Source: Phragmites australis (taxonomy: Eukaryota; Streptophyta; Magnoliopsida; Poales; Poaceae). Taken from it: a stretch of DNA of 64,000 bases. The notes beneath the pieces are model-generated. The model made no database searches, had not been told where the DNA came from, and was given only the letters and a program-made list of their open reading frames with translations. The stretch lies in NCBI RefSeq assembly GCF_958298935.1, contig NC_084927.1, forward strand, positions 28,408,001 through 28,472,000, written 5' to 3'. Both the position numbers and the translations under genes were made by a program. Positions 11,805 to 23,106 of this stretch are shown piece by piece. Each line of letters begins with the position of its first letter. Position 1 is the first letter of the stretch.

Positions 11805-12604
11805 CGCTACTATAAAACCTATTAGATAGGATGTCTTTATATCAATAGATCTATAAAATTATTTGTACAAAAATATTACATATGTTTTTAAATTAGAATC
11901 ATTTGAAAAAAATAGTAATAAATAATTATAATAAAACGAGATGCTTCAGTACTTACATACGTTTCTAGAAAGAAGCAACGAATAGTTACAGTAAAATAGG
12001 ACACTATAGTAGTACGTACATTTCTAGTTTAGAACTATATAGACGATTCTAGTTTAGAATCATATGTACTGTTTTTTTTTACAAACGCTTCTAATTTAAA
12101 ACTATTTGTATTATTACTGTAGTACAGATGGTTATAAACTAGAAACATCTATACTATTAGTATAAACAATTCTAAGTTTAGAACCATCTGTTCTAATAGT
12201 ATCATACTCGTTTTGAGTATACATCTTATATAGATTATTTTCATACAGTGATCAGTAATGAACGACAAGTGAGACGCAGTGGTTAATAATGAATGACATG
12301 TGAAATGGTAAGGAAGATTCGTATGAGGTTAGAGGTTGGGAGTTCAACTCCTAGACGCACCCGTGGTATTTTGCGTGAAAAATCATGTGATTTGTGACCA
12401 CGTCTACATAATAATAGAGGGGCTGGTGTGGATAGGAAAACATATTTTTTTATATTTTTTTAGCTCTAGAAAACTTAGTACATGTGATTACAATAACGAG
12501 CCATCTGTACAAATGATTTGTACAAACTCTTTTCCACAGACAGTTAAAAAAATATCTCTCATGAAGTTTCCGAACCGTCTGTACAAATCAATTCTCTACT
12601 AATG
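11805..12604. mobile_element. Non-autonomous CACTA element (800 bp)
   Basis: The left end is CGCTACTATAAAACC (a mutated CACTACTATAAAA) and the right end TACTAATG, whose complement is CATTAGTA; both match CACTA termini apart from single changes. GGA flanks both sides (11802-11804 and 12605-12607), the 3-bp duplication expected. The inside carries many variants of 'tctAGTTTAGAACCATCTGT', the subterminal repeats of grass CACTA elements. No transposase is encoded. Confidence 0.75.
12271..12352 (+). repeat. tRNA-like module within the CACTA element
   Basis: GACGCAGTGGTTAA resembles a polymerase III A box and GGTTGGGAGTTCAACTCC a B box, about 60 bases apart. A related module in the opposite orientation lies at 62923-62978 in another CACTA element. 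It is not a functional tRNA gene: no cloverleaf can be drawn. Confidence 0.4.
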
Positions 12605-12962
12605 GGAACGAGTGGCAACTCCGTGTCTACCTACCGCGTCAATGACCATGATCCATGTGGCTCGGACGTTCCGTCCCGAAAGCCTGAGCATTCTCTTAAA
12701 CCTGGATCTTGCCATCTGGTGGCACGACAGGCAGTGCTGCAACCGCAGCCCAGGAGCCTGGCGTCCAACACGGTGGTGGTGAAGATGATGAAGCGCATGA
12801 ACTACAAGGAGGGAACCAGGCTCGGCAAGCATGACCAGGGGATCATCGCTCCCATCGTGGTGGCCCTCCGGCCTAAGAACGTCGGCCTTGGAACCACCAA
12901 GGGATCCGCTGGAGGAAAGGACGAGTCGCCTCCCAATACGGGCGATTGGGCCAAGTGGGACG
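12605..12962 (+). pseudogene. G-patch segment of the TFIP11/STIP-like pseudogene
   Basis: The frame reads VVVKMMKRMNYKEGTRLGKH followed by DQGIIAPIVVALRPKNVGLG. This is the G-patch pattern (GxxxMxxMGYKxGxGLGKxxQGI-PIxxxLRPKxxGLG), a motif that stimulates DEAH-box helicases such as PRP43. Two usually invariant glycines are replaced (MNYK, GTRLG), which argues for loss of function. The segment ends at the copia insertion, whose LTR supplies the present stop codon near 12988. Confidence 0.78.
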
Positions 12963-13447
12963 TATTCGATCCTAATCCTGAGACTTAGCCCTAATGATGA
13001 ACACAAAAAACATCATAGCAAAAGCGTGAGACTGACCGGTGTTCAGGGATGCCTCTGGGTGCTCTGTGATGGTTCGAAGCAAAGACACATTGTAGTTGCG
13101 ACAATGTAATCGTGGACGACAAGATGTCGATGAAGGAGTTGCTGACCGTGTAGGAGTCATGGGTGGTGACGACGATGGCGGTGGCGGTCTTCACCTTACT
13201 ATCAGCGCCCCTTTGGATCGGCTAGGTTAGGAGGTGTGGGGTGATTAGGGCTGACCGTAAGGATTAGAGGTCATACATTCGCCGGACCACCTCCATATGT
13301 TTATATGGCATTGCGCAAGGTGAGACCGCAACCATAGGTTAGTTGTGCTCCTGATCAGAGTGTTGGCGTGGGGTTGACTCACCCTTATTTCTCGATCCTG
13401 TTCAATTAGAGAACGTTAGGACGCACGAGCCGAGATCAATTCTAATA
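12963..13447 (-). repeat. 3' LTR of the copia element
   Basis: 485 bases that align through their length with 18024-18502 (for example the shared GAGGTGTGGGGTGATTAGG and GAGCCGAGAT phrases). A purine tract, GTAGGGAGGGGAA on the minus strand, adjoins it at 13448-13460. Confidence 0.85.
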
Positions 13448-14099
13448 TTCCCCTCCCTACATCATAAGCTCATTCTCAATGAAACAACACACAAAGACAA
13501 AGCGTTACAGAAGCTAAGGAAATGCCACGGAAACCCAAATATCTATAGCGCACTACTCCATCTCGAAATGGATATTCATTATGTTTAATGAGAGTTGGTT
13601 TGCTTTATGATCATCTTACTTAGTACCATAGGCTTTCCAATAACCACATGTAGACAACATAATCATGAAAAATGCGGGGTGTTAAGCTCTTTATGAGCGG
13701 CGTCGCAAGCATTAATTTGGTATTAATATGCTTGACACTGGTGGTTTGATTCTGAATTATATCTTTCACAACATATTACTTAATTTTGATGCGTTTGACA
13801 GTACCACATGACTTAGAAAAATTGCGTAAGTGGTTTTAAAATGTTGTTTTCCACTCTTAATCTAGGTATAGAGTTCTTTAGATGTACATCCTACCTGACA
13901 GCCTCATAACATGCTACAAATTCAGTTTGCATCAGTAACGATGTCGTAAGTGTATGTTTAGAGCTTTTTCACGAGATAACTCCTCTGGCGAGGGTGAGGA
14001 TATGGCATGTTGTGATTTTCTTAGTATCCACACATCTCACAAATATATTCTTAAATATGAGCATATATTACTTAGTGCCTTGTGAATAGCGAAGGACTT

Positions 14100-14960
14100 T
14101 CAACAACTTTCCAGTGGTCCAGTTTTGTATTTGACTGATGTCAGCCAAGTATCCCAGTTACGAAAACTAAATAAGGGCGCGCACATAAAGTTTCTAACAG
14201 CTGAAGCAAAAGGAACCGACATTATCTCATCAGCTTCATAATGGTTTCTTAGACATTGCATATTAAAATGTCCCAAACTTATTACCCTTAACAACAGGAG
14301 TATGCAAGTGAGAGCACTTAGGCATATTGTATTTCTTTAGTACTCTGTTATTGTATGCCTTTAGATCTTATTACAAAGAATGTAAGAAGTTTCATTGAGA
14401 TCCTTCTTATGACTAAGATGATGATCATTTTTCCCTTCTAAACTTTACTTAAATGTATTTGTCAATTTCCTTATGATTTGAACCAAAACGAAAAAAATCA
14501 TTAGTTGGACTTTATTATTGTCAATCCCTTCTCTTTGGATGTTGCTTTGAACCTCAACGGTCTTTTCCCTTAGCATCGCACTTTGTTTTGTAGATCCATT
14601 TACAACCTACTATTTTGGCTATGTCGGAAGTTTATACTAAGTCCCATTCACCATTATCTCTCAGACTTTAATTCATCCTTCATGGCGTTAAGCCACTCAT
14701 ACAAAAGTTCTATATAGGAGTTGGGATCTTCTGGGACCATTGAGGCTCATTGTTCGGTGCTTCATTAGGAATTTCATAAACCTCAACAACTCCCCCTCAG
14801 AGTTAGAGAAGTCTAAAGGGTGGAGAACCACTTCCTTAATGAGACACTCTATTCTCCCCCTCGAAATGTGACCTAAAAGATAATACCACAGTTTTGAATA
14901 AGTCTCATTATTCACATCATAAAAATTTAAAGATATCAAGAATTCATTCAAAGAAAGTAA
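14100..14960 (-). pseudogene. Copia pol scraps (gag-pre-integrase, RT start, RT/RNase H junction)
   Basis: From 14951: KLWYYLLGHISRGRIECLIK, the H...H block that precedes copia integrase. Near 14690-14560: AMKDELKSMRDNGEWDLV and GCKWIYKTK, the start of copia reverse transcriptase. Near 14230-14170: MSVPFASAVRNFMCAP, from the end of reverse transcriptase. The catalytic core of integrase and the YVDD region are missing, and stops interrupt each piece. Confidence 0.7.
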
Positions 14961-15199
14961 GACTAATAATTTCTAAATTTAGACTTAATGATGCAATTAT
15001 TATCTCTAAAATTACATTAACAACTATAATCGTCCAATGAAGAAACTAAAGAAAGATTCCTCCTGATGGAAGAATATAAAAATATTATTAAGTTGAATAA
15101 TGAAGCCGCTATCTAATACTAATGGAAGTGATCTAATGACTTCAACTTCAGCTTTCTTTTGTGGGCAACTCTAAGACTTTGCTCCCCCTCTTTTATGGT

Positions 15200-15430
15200 T
15201 CTCATGGTATGAAATGCCTGTAATGAGTTAGTAATGTGTGCAATGACACCTGAGTCAATTAACCATGAAATAAAGGAGAAATTAATATAAGTAGATTTAT
15301 TAATAAATGTTATTATATTATTACCCTTTTTAGACAGCCACTTTAGGAAACCAACACAGTCTCTCTGGTAATGTCCTTTCTTGTTACAAAAATAGCAACC
15401 ATCATCCTCAGTTTCTTTAGTCTCAGGAGT
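15200..15430 (-). pseudogene. Copia zinc knuckle and protease remnant
   Basis: The minus strand reads CYFCNKKGHYQRDC (C-x2-C-x4-H-x4-C), then WLIDSGVIAHITN with the DSG of a retroviral-type aspartic protease. The text matches copia gag-pol order between the gag core and gag-pre-integrase block. Confidence 0.75.
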
Positions 15431-15626
15431 AGAAAGAGCAGGAGCCCGGGTTGCCCTCAGCTCTGCCTAGTCGTGCTTAGCAACGAAATTCAACTTCTTC
15501 TTAGATTTACAATATGCTTTGAATTTCCTTTTATTCCTGGGATTGCTTAATTGATTAACAAATTTTTTTTCCAGCCCTCAGCCTCTCTTCCCCTTGGACA
15601 CATATCACAATCAAGTTGCTCATGGT

Positions 15627-16106
15627 CTATTTCTCCTTATGAGTATTGTAGTTGATCTTAAAAGTAGAAAACTCAGGAGGGAGAGATGTCATAATGAAAT
15701 GGACAAGAAATTTCTCAAAAATCTCCATGTTTGTGCCCTTGAGCTTGCCAGCCATGTTAGTTATCATCATAATATGCTCTCTTACGATGTCGAGCACATT
15801 ATACTTTGTGCTTAAAAGTCTTTGAATGAGCGTATTGGTATAAACCTTAGGGGTACTTTTGAGTTGCTCCTCCATGAATGCCAGGTATGTCTTAGTAGTA
15901 TCGGAGTCAGGGATTACTCCCCTTGTCCCAACCAATGTAGAGTTCTTCATAACTATTAGGGACAAATGGTTCGACTGCTCCCACTTGCCAGCATTAGCAT
16001 CACAAGTGTTCTTAAGTTCATCATAATTCTCCATGCCAATTACGGGAGCAGTGGGATGGTCAACTCTAAGTGCATAATCAAGGTCTAGAATGCCAAGGAC
16101 AACCAT
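15627..16106 (-). pseudogene. Copia gag (UBN2-type) remnant
   Basis: The frame holds LDLDYALRVDHPTAP, WEQSNHLSLIVMKNS, GVIPDSDTTKTYLAFMEEQ, REHIMMITNMAGKLK and FLVHFIMTSLPPEFSTFKI, the standard order of copia gag capsid blocks. The 159-residue frame is open, although downstream parts of the element are broken. Confidence 0.85.
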
Positions 16107-18009
16107 TACTTCAGCTTTCCAAGTGGGAAAATTATTCCTCGTGAGATGCTCTATATTGTTAATTGTGAGGGTAACAGAGGAAGCGTTAAGAGCTAAAGGG
16201 GAAAGATTGAATGAGATTAGAACATTATCATGATGTAATATTTGCGCAAAATTAACCTTACGTTGGTCTGATTAAAATCATGCAAAACTCATAAAAGTTT
16301 AATTCCAGTCCGTATCGCCGTTGGGTAGGAAATAGGAAAGAATTTTTAATAAATACACAAATGACATATAATTACAATCAACGTTGGTCAGAAAGTAATT
16401 ATGGATCTACATAAAATTAATCGTAAAATTTAGCACATGATTACAAACAACGTTGGTCAGTATGCAACCACAATCGAAAATTAACATCAAAATTCTCTAA
16501 ATAAATTTTTCTATCAGTTCCAATTTATACAGAGAAATATTTATAAATTTTGGTACATAAGTATCATTATTTGGGCCACATTAGTTAATAAAACCAGTGC
16601 ATAAAAGAAAAACATTAAGTTCACTGGAAAAAATCACTTTAGAGAAATAATATTAAACCTTTGGATACATTAAACATTATTTATTTGGGCCATCATGATT
16701 TTTTTACATTATACATTATTTATTTGGTTCGTTGTCATAAAAATCCCAGTGTAGGAAGGAAAAACATTGTAATTCATCGAAAAATCACTTCAGAGATGTA
16801 ACCTTAAATTTTGGTACATAAAAAAATATTTATTTTAGACCATAACCATTAATTAATCCAGTGTATAAATAGAAAATTAGAAAACTCAAATAAAAGGAAA
16901 AGGCCCATAAACCTTAAAACTTTCGTTCCAAGACATAAAAATGGCCCAAAAGGGCCTCACTTAGTGCTCGGCCCAACGAACACATGGCGGTTCTGGCCAT
17001 TAGCGAATGTGCTCCCAGCGGCCCAAAATGGCAGAGAGAGCTTACCTTTGCCATAAATGTCATCTAAGGGCCCAACGAAGATTTTGCCCATGACAAAACA
17101 ACATCGACACCGGTCGAACCCTAACCCTAGAACATTTCCCCTCTTTCCTCCCGATTTCACCGTGTGAGAGAGCAACGGCAGTTGTGGGTGCTCTGGCACC
17201 GCACAGCCGTTAGTGAGAAGATTCTAGTGGGCAACACAAAGGAAGGAGACAAGGTGACGCTGCCAAGGCTCTACCCGTCGGTGAGCGCATGACTTAGGTG
17301 GTGCGCGCCACCGTCTGTGGAGCCGCGGTAGCTCTTGAAGGGGGATGCACACGCATGGCAAGAAAAGACAGCGATGACGACCAGAAGACACCGACAATTG
17401 AGAAAACACGTGCACGGCAAAGGCTGAAGGGAGAACTACCAAAGAAGCTGATCGTAGGACCTCCAACGTCCACAACGGCAAAGCAAAAGTGAGTGTGCCT
17501 CTCTTAGATCTAGGATTGCGTTTGGGGGGAGGGTAGGAATGTGGTTCGGATTTGGGGATTTTGGTTGTAGGTAGGAGGGGAATTCTTAGGATTTTTACAA
17601 AATGCTTAATCCCCTCCTTCTTAATGTTGCCTGAGACAAAAATATCCCCAATCTGAACCCCTTTACCCACAAGCACACATGTATATATATCAACAAAATC
17701 ATCCAAACCGAGCCTAATTGCCTTAAAACACTAACATGTGCACTTGAAATGCATTAAGTCGAAAGAAAAAACGCATCAATTATGGTTGAAATTTTGTCAG
17801 ATCATACTCATAGGTTGCAACACACATGAGTATATGTACAAAAACATGACATAATCACATAATCCGAGCCTAAAATACCTTAACATAAGCTAAAACATCA
17901 CTAATCATGATTAGTTAACACTAATTCATCAATAATGCGTCCTTATTCATCTGATCTAAGGCTTAAACAAACATAATTGGATCTAATTGGGTTGAATCTA
18001 GGACTATTA

Positions 18010-18022
18010 GGCTCTGATACCA
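18010..18022 (-). other. Primer-binding site (initiator tRNA-Met)
   Basis: TGGTATCAGAGCC on the minus strand, one base inside the 5' LTR end. It is the copia site complementary to the 3' end of initiator methionine tRNA. Confidence 0.85.
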
Positions 18023-18023
18023 T

Positions 18024-18502
18024 TGTTAGATCCTAATCATAATAATTAGACCTAATCATGAACACCAAACACATTATAGCGGAAGCGTGAGACTAACCGG
18101 CGTTTGGGGATGCCTTTGGGTGCTTTGTGACGACTCGAAGCAGAGACACATCGTAGGTGCGACGATGTAGTCGTGGACGATGAGATGTCGGTGAAGGAGT
18201 TGCCGGCCATGCAGGAGCCACTTGTGGAGACAACGATGGCGGTGGTCTTCACCTTACTATCAGTGCCCCTTTGGATCTGCTAGGTTAGAGGTGTGGGGTG
18301 ATTAGGCCTGACCATACGGATTAGAGGTCATAATTTGTTGAACCCCCTCCATTTGTTTATATGGCGCTATGCAAGGTGAGATTGTAACCATGGGTTAGTT
18401 ATGCTCTCGATCAGAGCGCTGGTGTCAGGTTGACTCCCCTTATTTTTTGGTACCATTTAGTTAGAGAATGTTAGGATGCATGAGCCGAGATAAATTCCAA
18501 TA
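18024..18502 (-). repeat. 5' LTR of the copia element
   Basis: 479 bases, read on the plus strand from TGTTAGATCC to CCAATA; the partner of 12963-13447. Confidence 0.85.
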
Positions 18503-18776
18503 GAACGGCACCGGATAAACAAATAAACGATGCCAATGGTTCACCGGTTCCGAGTGGAACGACGCCATGGGAGCATAGAAGCGTGGTTATCAGCTCGGCG
18601 AGAAGATCCTACCAAGACTGCTAGAGGAGAGGGCCGCTGAGTCCGCCGTGTGGGTGCAGAAGGCGCTTGCTCGAGCCGCGTGATGGTTGAGTGGCCAAGG
18701 AAACCTATGCTACAGGGACGAGATGGAGGCGACCACTAGGCCATGAAGTGGGCGCAGGAGAAGAGCGCGTCAGGGA

Positions 18777-18961
18777 CTGTGTTACATGGACACGGGTGCG
18801 GGTGTCGGAGTCTGACTCGTATCGAAGCGTCCGATTCGGCAAAAAAATTTGGGACATGCCAAATATTACTTGAAATCCGACACGAGTGTCGAAATTCGAC
18901 ACGAATACGCGAGTATTTGACTCGGCAAAAAATTTTAAACACGGATATCCAGCTAACACAG
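18777..18961. mobile_element. 185-bp MITE with perfect 8-bp terminal repeats
   Basis: Ends CTGTGTTA and TAACACAG are exact inverted repeats, and GTCAGGGA flanks both sides (18769-18776 and 18962-18969). Eight-base duplications point to the hAT superfamily; counting one more matching base would give nine, as in Mutator-like elements. The inside has several CGACACG/GTGTCGGA palindromic words. No coding capacity. Confidence 0.78.
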
Positions 18962-19690
18962 GTCAGGGACGCTCACGACGGATGAGCTGATCTGCGAGTT
19001 CACGACCCTGAAGGGGAAGTACCCCCAAGAGTACACGACGTTCCGCCTCGCGGACACGGTGCGCGCGTTGGTTGCTTCGCTGCTACGCCCGGTATTCCAG
19101 AAGTGAACATGCTCTAGGGGATACTAGTGGACGACAGGTCGACCGTGTCGTCATACGCCGTGGTGGTCGATGTCTTCATGGTGGAGGCCGTGTGGCGGAG
19201 TTGTGAGAGGCCAGGGATCATGAGTTGATGGTCCGGTTCTTTGAGACGTGCGGGGACAGGCTGCCGCTGTCTGCAATCCAGAGCCTCCTGGAGCAGGTCG
19301 TCATGCCGAAGTTGGCTGCCTCCGTGGAGTTGTGGGAGCCACGATGGGGTCCCGTGTCGTGCCACATCTGGGTGCACCCGTGGATCCCGCTCCTCGGACT
19401 GACTCGAGCAGTTGTATGTGACCGTGCGACGCAAGCTCGGGAAGGCACTACTGGGATGGCACGCGGCCCGCGCCTCGGCCCACTATGACATGGTGCTGTC
19501 GTCGAAGGACACGTTCGGGCCAGCGATGTGGGATGAGTTCATGTAGCGAAACATCATGCCATACCTGAGGCAGGGTCTACGGATGTTGCAGGTGGCGCTG
19601 CTGAAGCAGGAGGACAACGCGTTCGATGTGGTGAACTAGATGCGTCCACTGTATTTACCTATCCTCACTGATGATAAAAGCGGGAACTAG
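18962..19690 (+). pseudogene. GCFC segment of the TFIP11/STIP-like pseudogene
   Basis: Reads LTTDELICEFTTLKGKYPQEY, then LLRPVFQ. After a frame change come MVRFFETCGDRLPLSAIQS, LLEQVVMPKLAASVELWEPR, HIWVHPWIPLLG and, in another frame, MVLSSKDTFGPAMWDEFM and NIMPYLRQGLRMLQVAL. These blocks follow the order of the TFIP11/STIP GCFC domain (LExWEPxLP, MPKLxxxVxxWxP, VWVHPWLPxLG, PWKxVFxxxxWExLIxRYIxPKL). At least two frame changes and several stops are present, and the C-terminal quarter of the family is absent. Confidence 0.75.
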
Positions 19691-20775
19691 ATGCGTCTCA
19701 AAACGATAACATCTAAATAAGTACATAAATTAGCGTCAAAATACCGAAGCAACAAAAGTAAAAGGAGGCACATATGTCTACGCTCGAAAACCCTGCAAAC
19801 CCGACAACTAAGATCTACGAAAACATATCTTTCACTTAGCTTGTAAGACATCAAACGAGAACTTCCGTTAAAGAGATCGAAGCCTACAAATGACAATCAA
19901 CAACACGTGAACTAACTCTCTCAACATCAATTAGCTAGACCTCCTAAACTGCTCAACCAACATGAACAAGACCCACAACATCGGAAGAAAATGACAAGAC
20001 CTACGACCTTCGTTATAACTATACGATCGAATCTGACACCGATAAAAATCTTAAATTTCAATTTAAATCATTACAGGGACTAGATCGACCGACACACTAA
20101 ATCGATGATGGAAACAATCTATCCTTGCTAACCACATAAATCTAAAGACTATGAAGAAATCACCTTTACAGTTAGATCAATGACGAAAACCGACAAACTC
20201 ACGAAATCCCCTTCTTCCTTCTTTTTCCTCTTCTTCCTTCTTTTCCTTTCCTCTCATCATCCTCCTTTTTTCTCTTTTCTTTTCCTTTTTTCTTTCCTCT
20301 TCCCTTCCAGTCCGGCCGCTCTCCCTCCCCCACAACATCCCCATAGCCCCCCTGCTCCCCCTGCGCCACCGACCAGTGACCAACGGTGAGGCAGTTGGAT
20401 GCGGCAACTGAGGCGATGGGAGAAGGAGACAACAACCGAGAGACAACGGGAAGACAGCGGCTAGGGCTATGAGGCTAAGCGGATGGGGGCGGTCAGGCCA
20501 AGCAAGAGATGTGCGGATGAGATCTGGTGGGAGCAAATCCCACCTAGCCTTTTTTTTTTCTTTTTATTTAACAACCTAAATTTATTAAACTCACCACGGT
20601 TTTACCAAATATACAAACGAAACGTTCGATAGTAAAATAGAATTATCTTATCTGAGATGTATACATCCATGATCTCCCATCCTACATTCAAGCTACTATT
20701 CAAAAGGTCAAAAACGTACTTCTCACGGGTCCCGAGGTCAACCTTTTGAACCGACACAATTTCGGGTATTACACA
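19691..20775 (-). mobile_element. LTR-like sequence interrupting an NLR gene
   Basis: On the minus strand the boundary at 20775 begins TGTAATACCCGAAATTGTG, the usual start of gypsy LTRs of the Tekay/Del type. It cuts exactly into NLR coding text. The other end is unclear; TGATAAAAGC at about 19671 would supply a TCA end on the minus strand, without a matching duplication. A long pyrimidine-rich tract lies at 20212-20340. No internal gag or pol, so this may be a solo or truncated LTR. Confidence 0.42.
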
Positions 20776-20776
20776 T

Positions 20777-21310
20777 GAAGTCGGCATTTCATCAAGGAGC
20801 TGGTGTTCGTCATGGGGCTGGCCTCCTGCCGCCTCTGCCCATCGCTGCTTCTCAGCCGTACGCGTCCCTGTCCCTCGCAATCTAGTTGTACCGCTCCATG
20901 ATCTTGGAGATCTTGGGGTTTAGGCGATCGGGGGAAGAGGAGCACATCAAGCTGACCTCGCGCTTCCGCTTGCCGTTGCCGGAGCTGGACCGGAGGAGCT
21001 CGGCCTTGAACCGCTCGAGGCGGGCCGCCCGGAGTGCTTCGAACTCAAGCTCCTCGAGCACGTCCTCGGCCGCGTGCTCCAGGTCCCGGAGCTCCCGCAG
21101 CCACAGCCTGACGAAGTCGCCGACCTCCACGCGGTCCTCGGCGGCACGGAGCGTGGCGCGGATGCGCCTGAGCCTGCATTTCAGCTTGTCGAGCTCGCCA
21201 TCGTCGACGGCGCTCGGCTCGGAGGAGGGCCCAAACGGCTGCAGCAGCGGCGCGGCGAGCCGCTTGGCCCTGAACGCGAAATCGTCCAGGAAGTCGCGCA
21301 GGTCGTCCAC
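20777..21310 (-). pseudogene. NLR resistance gene, coiled-coil (Rx-type) N-terminus, truncated
   Basis: The frame starts MDDLRDFLDDFAFRAKRL, continues DKLKCRLRRIRATLRAAEDR, then RLWLRELRDLEHAAEDVLEE and LRAARLERFKAELL. The LxLRRIxATLxxAEDR and WLRELRDxxxxAEDVLDE blocks are those of the Rx N-terminal domain of CC-NLR immune receptors. A stop replaces a codon after ISKIMERYN at 20882; beyond it a further NLR-like piece (NTSSLMKCRL) runs to 20777, where the LTR-like sequence starts. The NB-ARC and LRR domains are absent. It is either the end of a broken gene or a fragment. The start ATG fits the usual position 1 of the domain. Confidence 0.8.
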
Positions 21311-22595
21311 GAGCCTCGCTTCGCTGGAGCTGTGCCTAGTTGGTTGGCCTTTCGGTCTGGCTTGACCGATGTGATTACAGAGAGCGCATTCGTATGCTCT
21401 GACTTAAGATTTGGGAAGTGAGTTGGGAGCTACAATAACCTATATCATCAAATTTTATCCATCTACTCTATATCGAACGGCTCCAACGTTTTTAAATCAT
21501 CATAACTCCAATCCTTTCAAAGTCACAGGATCTCAATTCAAATGAGAGTAACCATACGTTGATATGATTGCAAACTGAACTCTTTCTATTCCACGGTCTC
21601 TGATCTGATTTAGGACAGAATTTTTTTTATATAGATTCTTGCTTCCTTGCAGGGGCGAAGCTATATATAGTTTAGGTGGTGTATTGGTACCGGAGTGAAT
21701 AATTATTTTTATCAGTAACATGATCATATCGAATATTTAAATTTGTGTATGTTATTAAATGTATAATGAAGTGGTAGCATAGTCATTTCCGCTCAAACTT
21801 CGCCGCTGCTTCCTTTTAACTCAATCCTATATATATATATAGGTGTTTACATTATTTATGGCTAAGAAAAAACTAAAAAAACTCAAGCTAACTATAGAAA
21901 TAAAAAAATGATTTCTTATTAGTCACAGATTTCCTTGCGCCTTTAAAACAATGCCAAAACGCCCATCCATGACGGGGTATTTAATTTTTTTAAAAAATTA
22001 TTCTCGTACCATTATAAGGATTTGTATTTTGCTAAAATACCACCGGTGAGTTTATGATTACGAGATAAGGCCTCACATATCATTGATATAGTTCAGTAAT
22101 ATTTTAGTAAAGTATGAGAGAGTAGTGTGATAATAATTTTTCTAATTTTTTTATCACTTGACCTTATATGTCAGTGACTAAAAAATTACTCATTTACCGT
22201 TCTTATAAGAGACACAGTGGTAAATTGTTAATTTTCCGTCTATGACAGTGTCACCCATCCCCGAAGACTCGATTGAGTTGACGAAGACGTGAGGCCGCCC
22301 AATGATCACATGGCAACACCTGCTACCGCACAGTTGGCCGTCCATAGTGGTTCTCTCTCCTCTGTCCTCTTCCATCACAACGCTCTCTTTCCTCTCGTTT
22401 CTCTTCTTTTCTCAACCAACGGCTGGAGCAGAACCTCCCTTGGCGTCTCTTTCGCTCCGGCGCGCCGACCAGACGCATGGCCAAAGGAGGCGGCTAGGCG
22501 AGCGTGCACGGGGCACGAGGCGCTCCAGAGCGGGGGGGTTTTGAGATCAAGCTGGGCTCCCGTGCCGATGCTACAATCCGCGTCGGTCTGGACGC
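21311..22595. other. Intergenic
   Basis: No gene recognised. A short AT microsatellite lies near 21830-21841. The GC-rich stretch 22290-22595 has open frames with no known signature. Confidence 0.4.
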
Positions 22596-22598
22596 TAA

Positions 22599-23106
22599 GG
22601 GTGTGTTTGGTTGTCCGAACGTTCTCAGTCTGGCTCGTATGGCTTATGCAGGCTGAGTTGAGACAGGCTGAGAAGATGTAGTAGGGTCTGTTTGGTTGGC
22701 TGTATGTGCTCAGTCTGGCTGAGAAGAGATTATGTTTGGTTGCCCGTATGAGTATATGTTACATAAGATTGAAATAAAAAACAAGTATTAATATGATATT
22801 TATTTAACATAAATACACTTTATAGTACTTAATTTATCATATTAAATTTTAATCTAATTTAAAAGATATTAATATGAGCTAATATTCACTAATTATTCAT
22901 CATTAACATTAATCTGCTGCATCCCGCCGGCCAGGCCCAGGAGAAACGGTCGAATCCGGCGTTTCCCGCCGGCCTGGCTGGGCGGATGCATTTGCACCGG
23001 CGGATGCAGCACTTCCGACCGATGCAGGCATCCAAACAAAGGAGCAGAGCGGACGACTGCATCCGCCGATGCATGCACGAGCGGAGCAGGGAATCCAAAC
23101 ACACCC
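22599..23106. mobile_element. Tourist-like MITE (PIF/Harbinger), 508 bp
   Basis: Terminal inverted repeats GGGTGTGTTTGG and CCAAACACACCC, flanked by TAA at 22596-22598 and 23107-23109, the duplication preferred by PIF/Harbinger elements. The inside includes further TGTTTGGTT words and a GC-rich right part with CCGGCC/GGCCGG palindromes. No transposase. Confidence 0.85.

Larger units (their letters stand above)
12963..18502 (-). mobile_element. Old Ty1-copia retrotransposon with both LTRs
   Basis: Direct repeats 12963-13447 and 18024-18502 are LTRs, flanked by GGACG (12958-12962) and GAACG (18503-18507). Next to the 5' LTR (18024) lies a primer-binding site for initiator tRNA-Met, and next to the 3' LTR (13447) a purine tract. 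Inside, on the minus strand, are gag, a CCHC knuckle, a protease DSG, a gag-pre-integrase block and scraps of RT/RNase H, all decayed and with internal deletions. The two LTRs differ at roughly one site in six by eye, mostly transitions, so the insertion is old. Confidence 0.86.
11694..19690 (+). pseudogene. TFIP11/STIP-like (G-patch + GCFC) pseudogene split by three transposons
   Basis: Four host segments form one gene: 11694-11804 (starts MAVDYWRYASYRRDD), 12605-12962 (G-patch), 18503-18776, and 18962-19690 (GCFC). Each gap is a mobile element with target duplications: GGA, GGACG/GAACG, and GTCAGGGA. The frame runs unbroken across the first gap once one GGA copy is counted once, and likewise across the third. 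TFIP11/STIP proteins work in the nucleus in spliceosome disassembly and have the order G-patch, coiled region, GCFC. Besides the insertions there are in-frame stops after 18503, and the C-terminus is missing. No introns are seen, so this may be a retrocopy or an intronless paralog. The family assignment is from motifs only. Confidence 0.75.

Noticed and set aside
12602..12988. Complete 128-residue G-patch gene
   Set aside because: Its first codon is in the CACTA end and its last residues and stop are in a copia LTR. It is the middle of a split pseudogene.
20177..20536. Pyrimidine-rich frames on both strands
   Set aside because: Low-complexity TTCCTT/GGAAGA tract; no domain.
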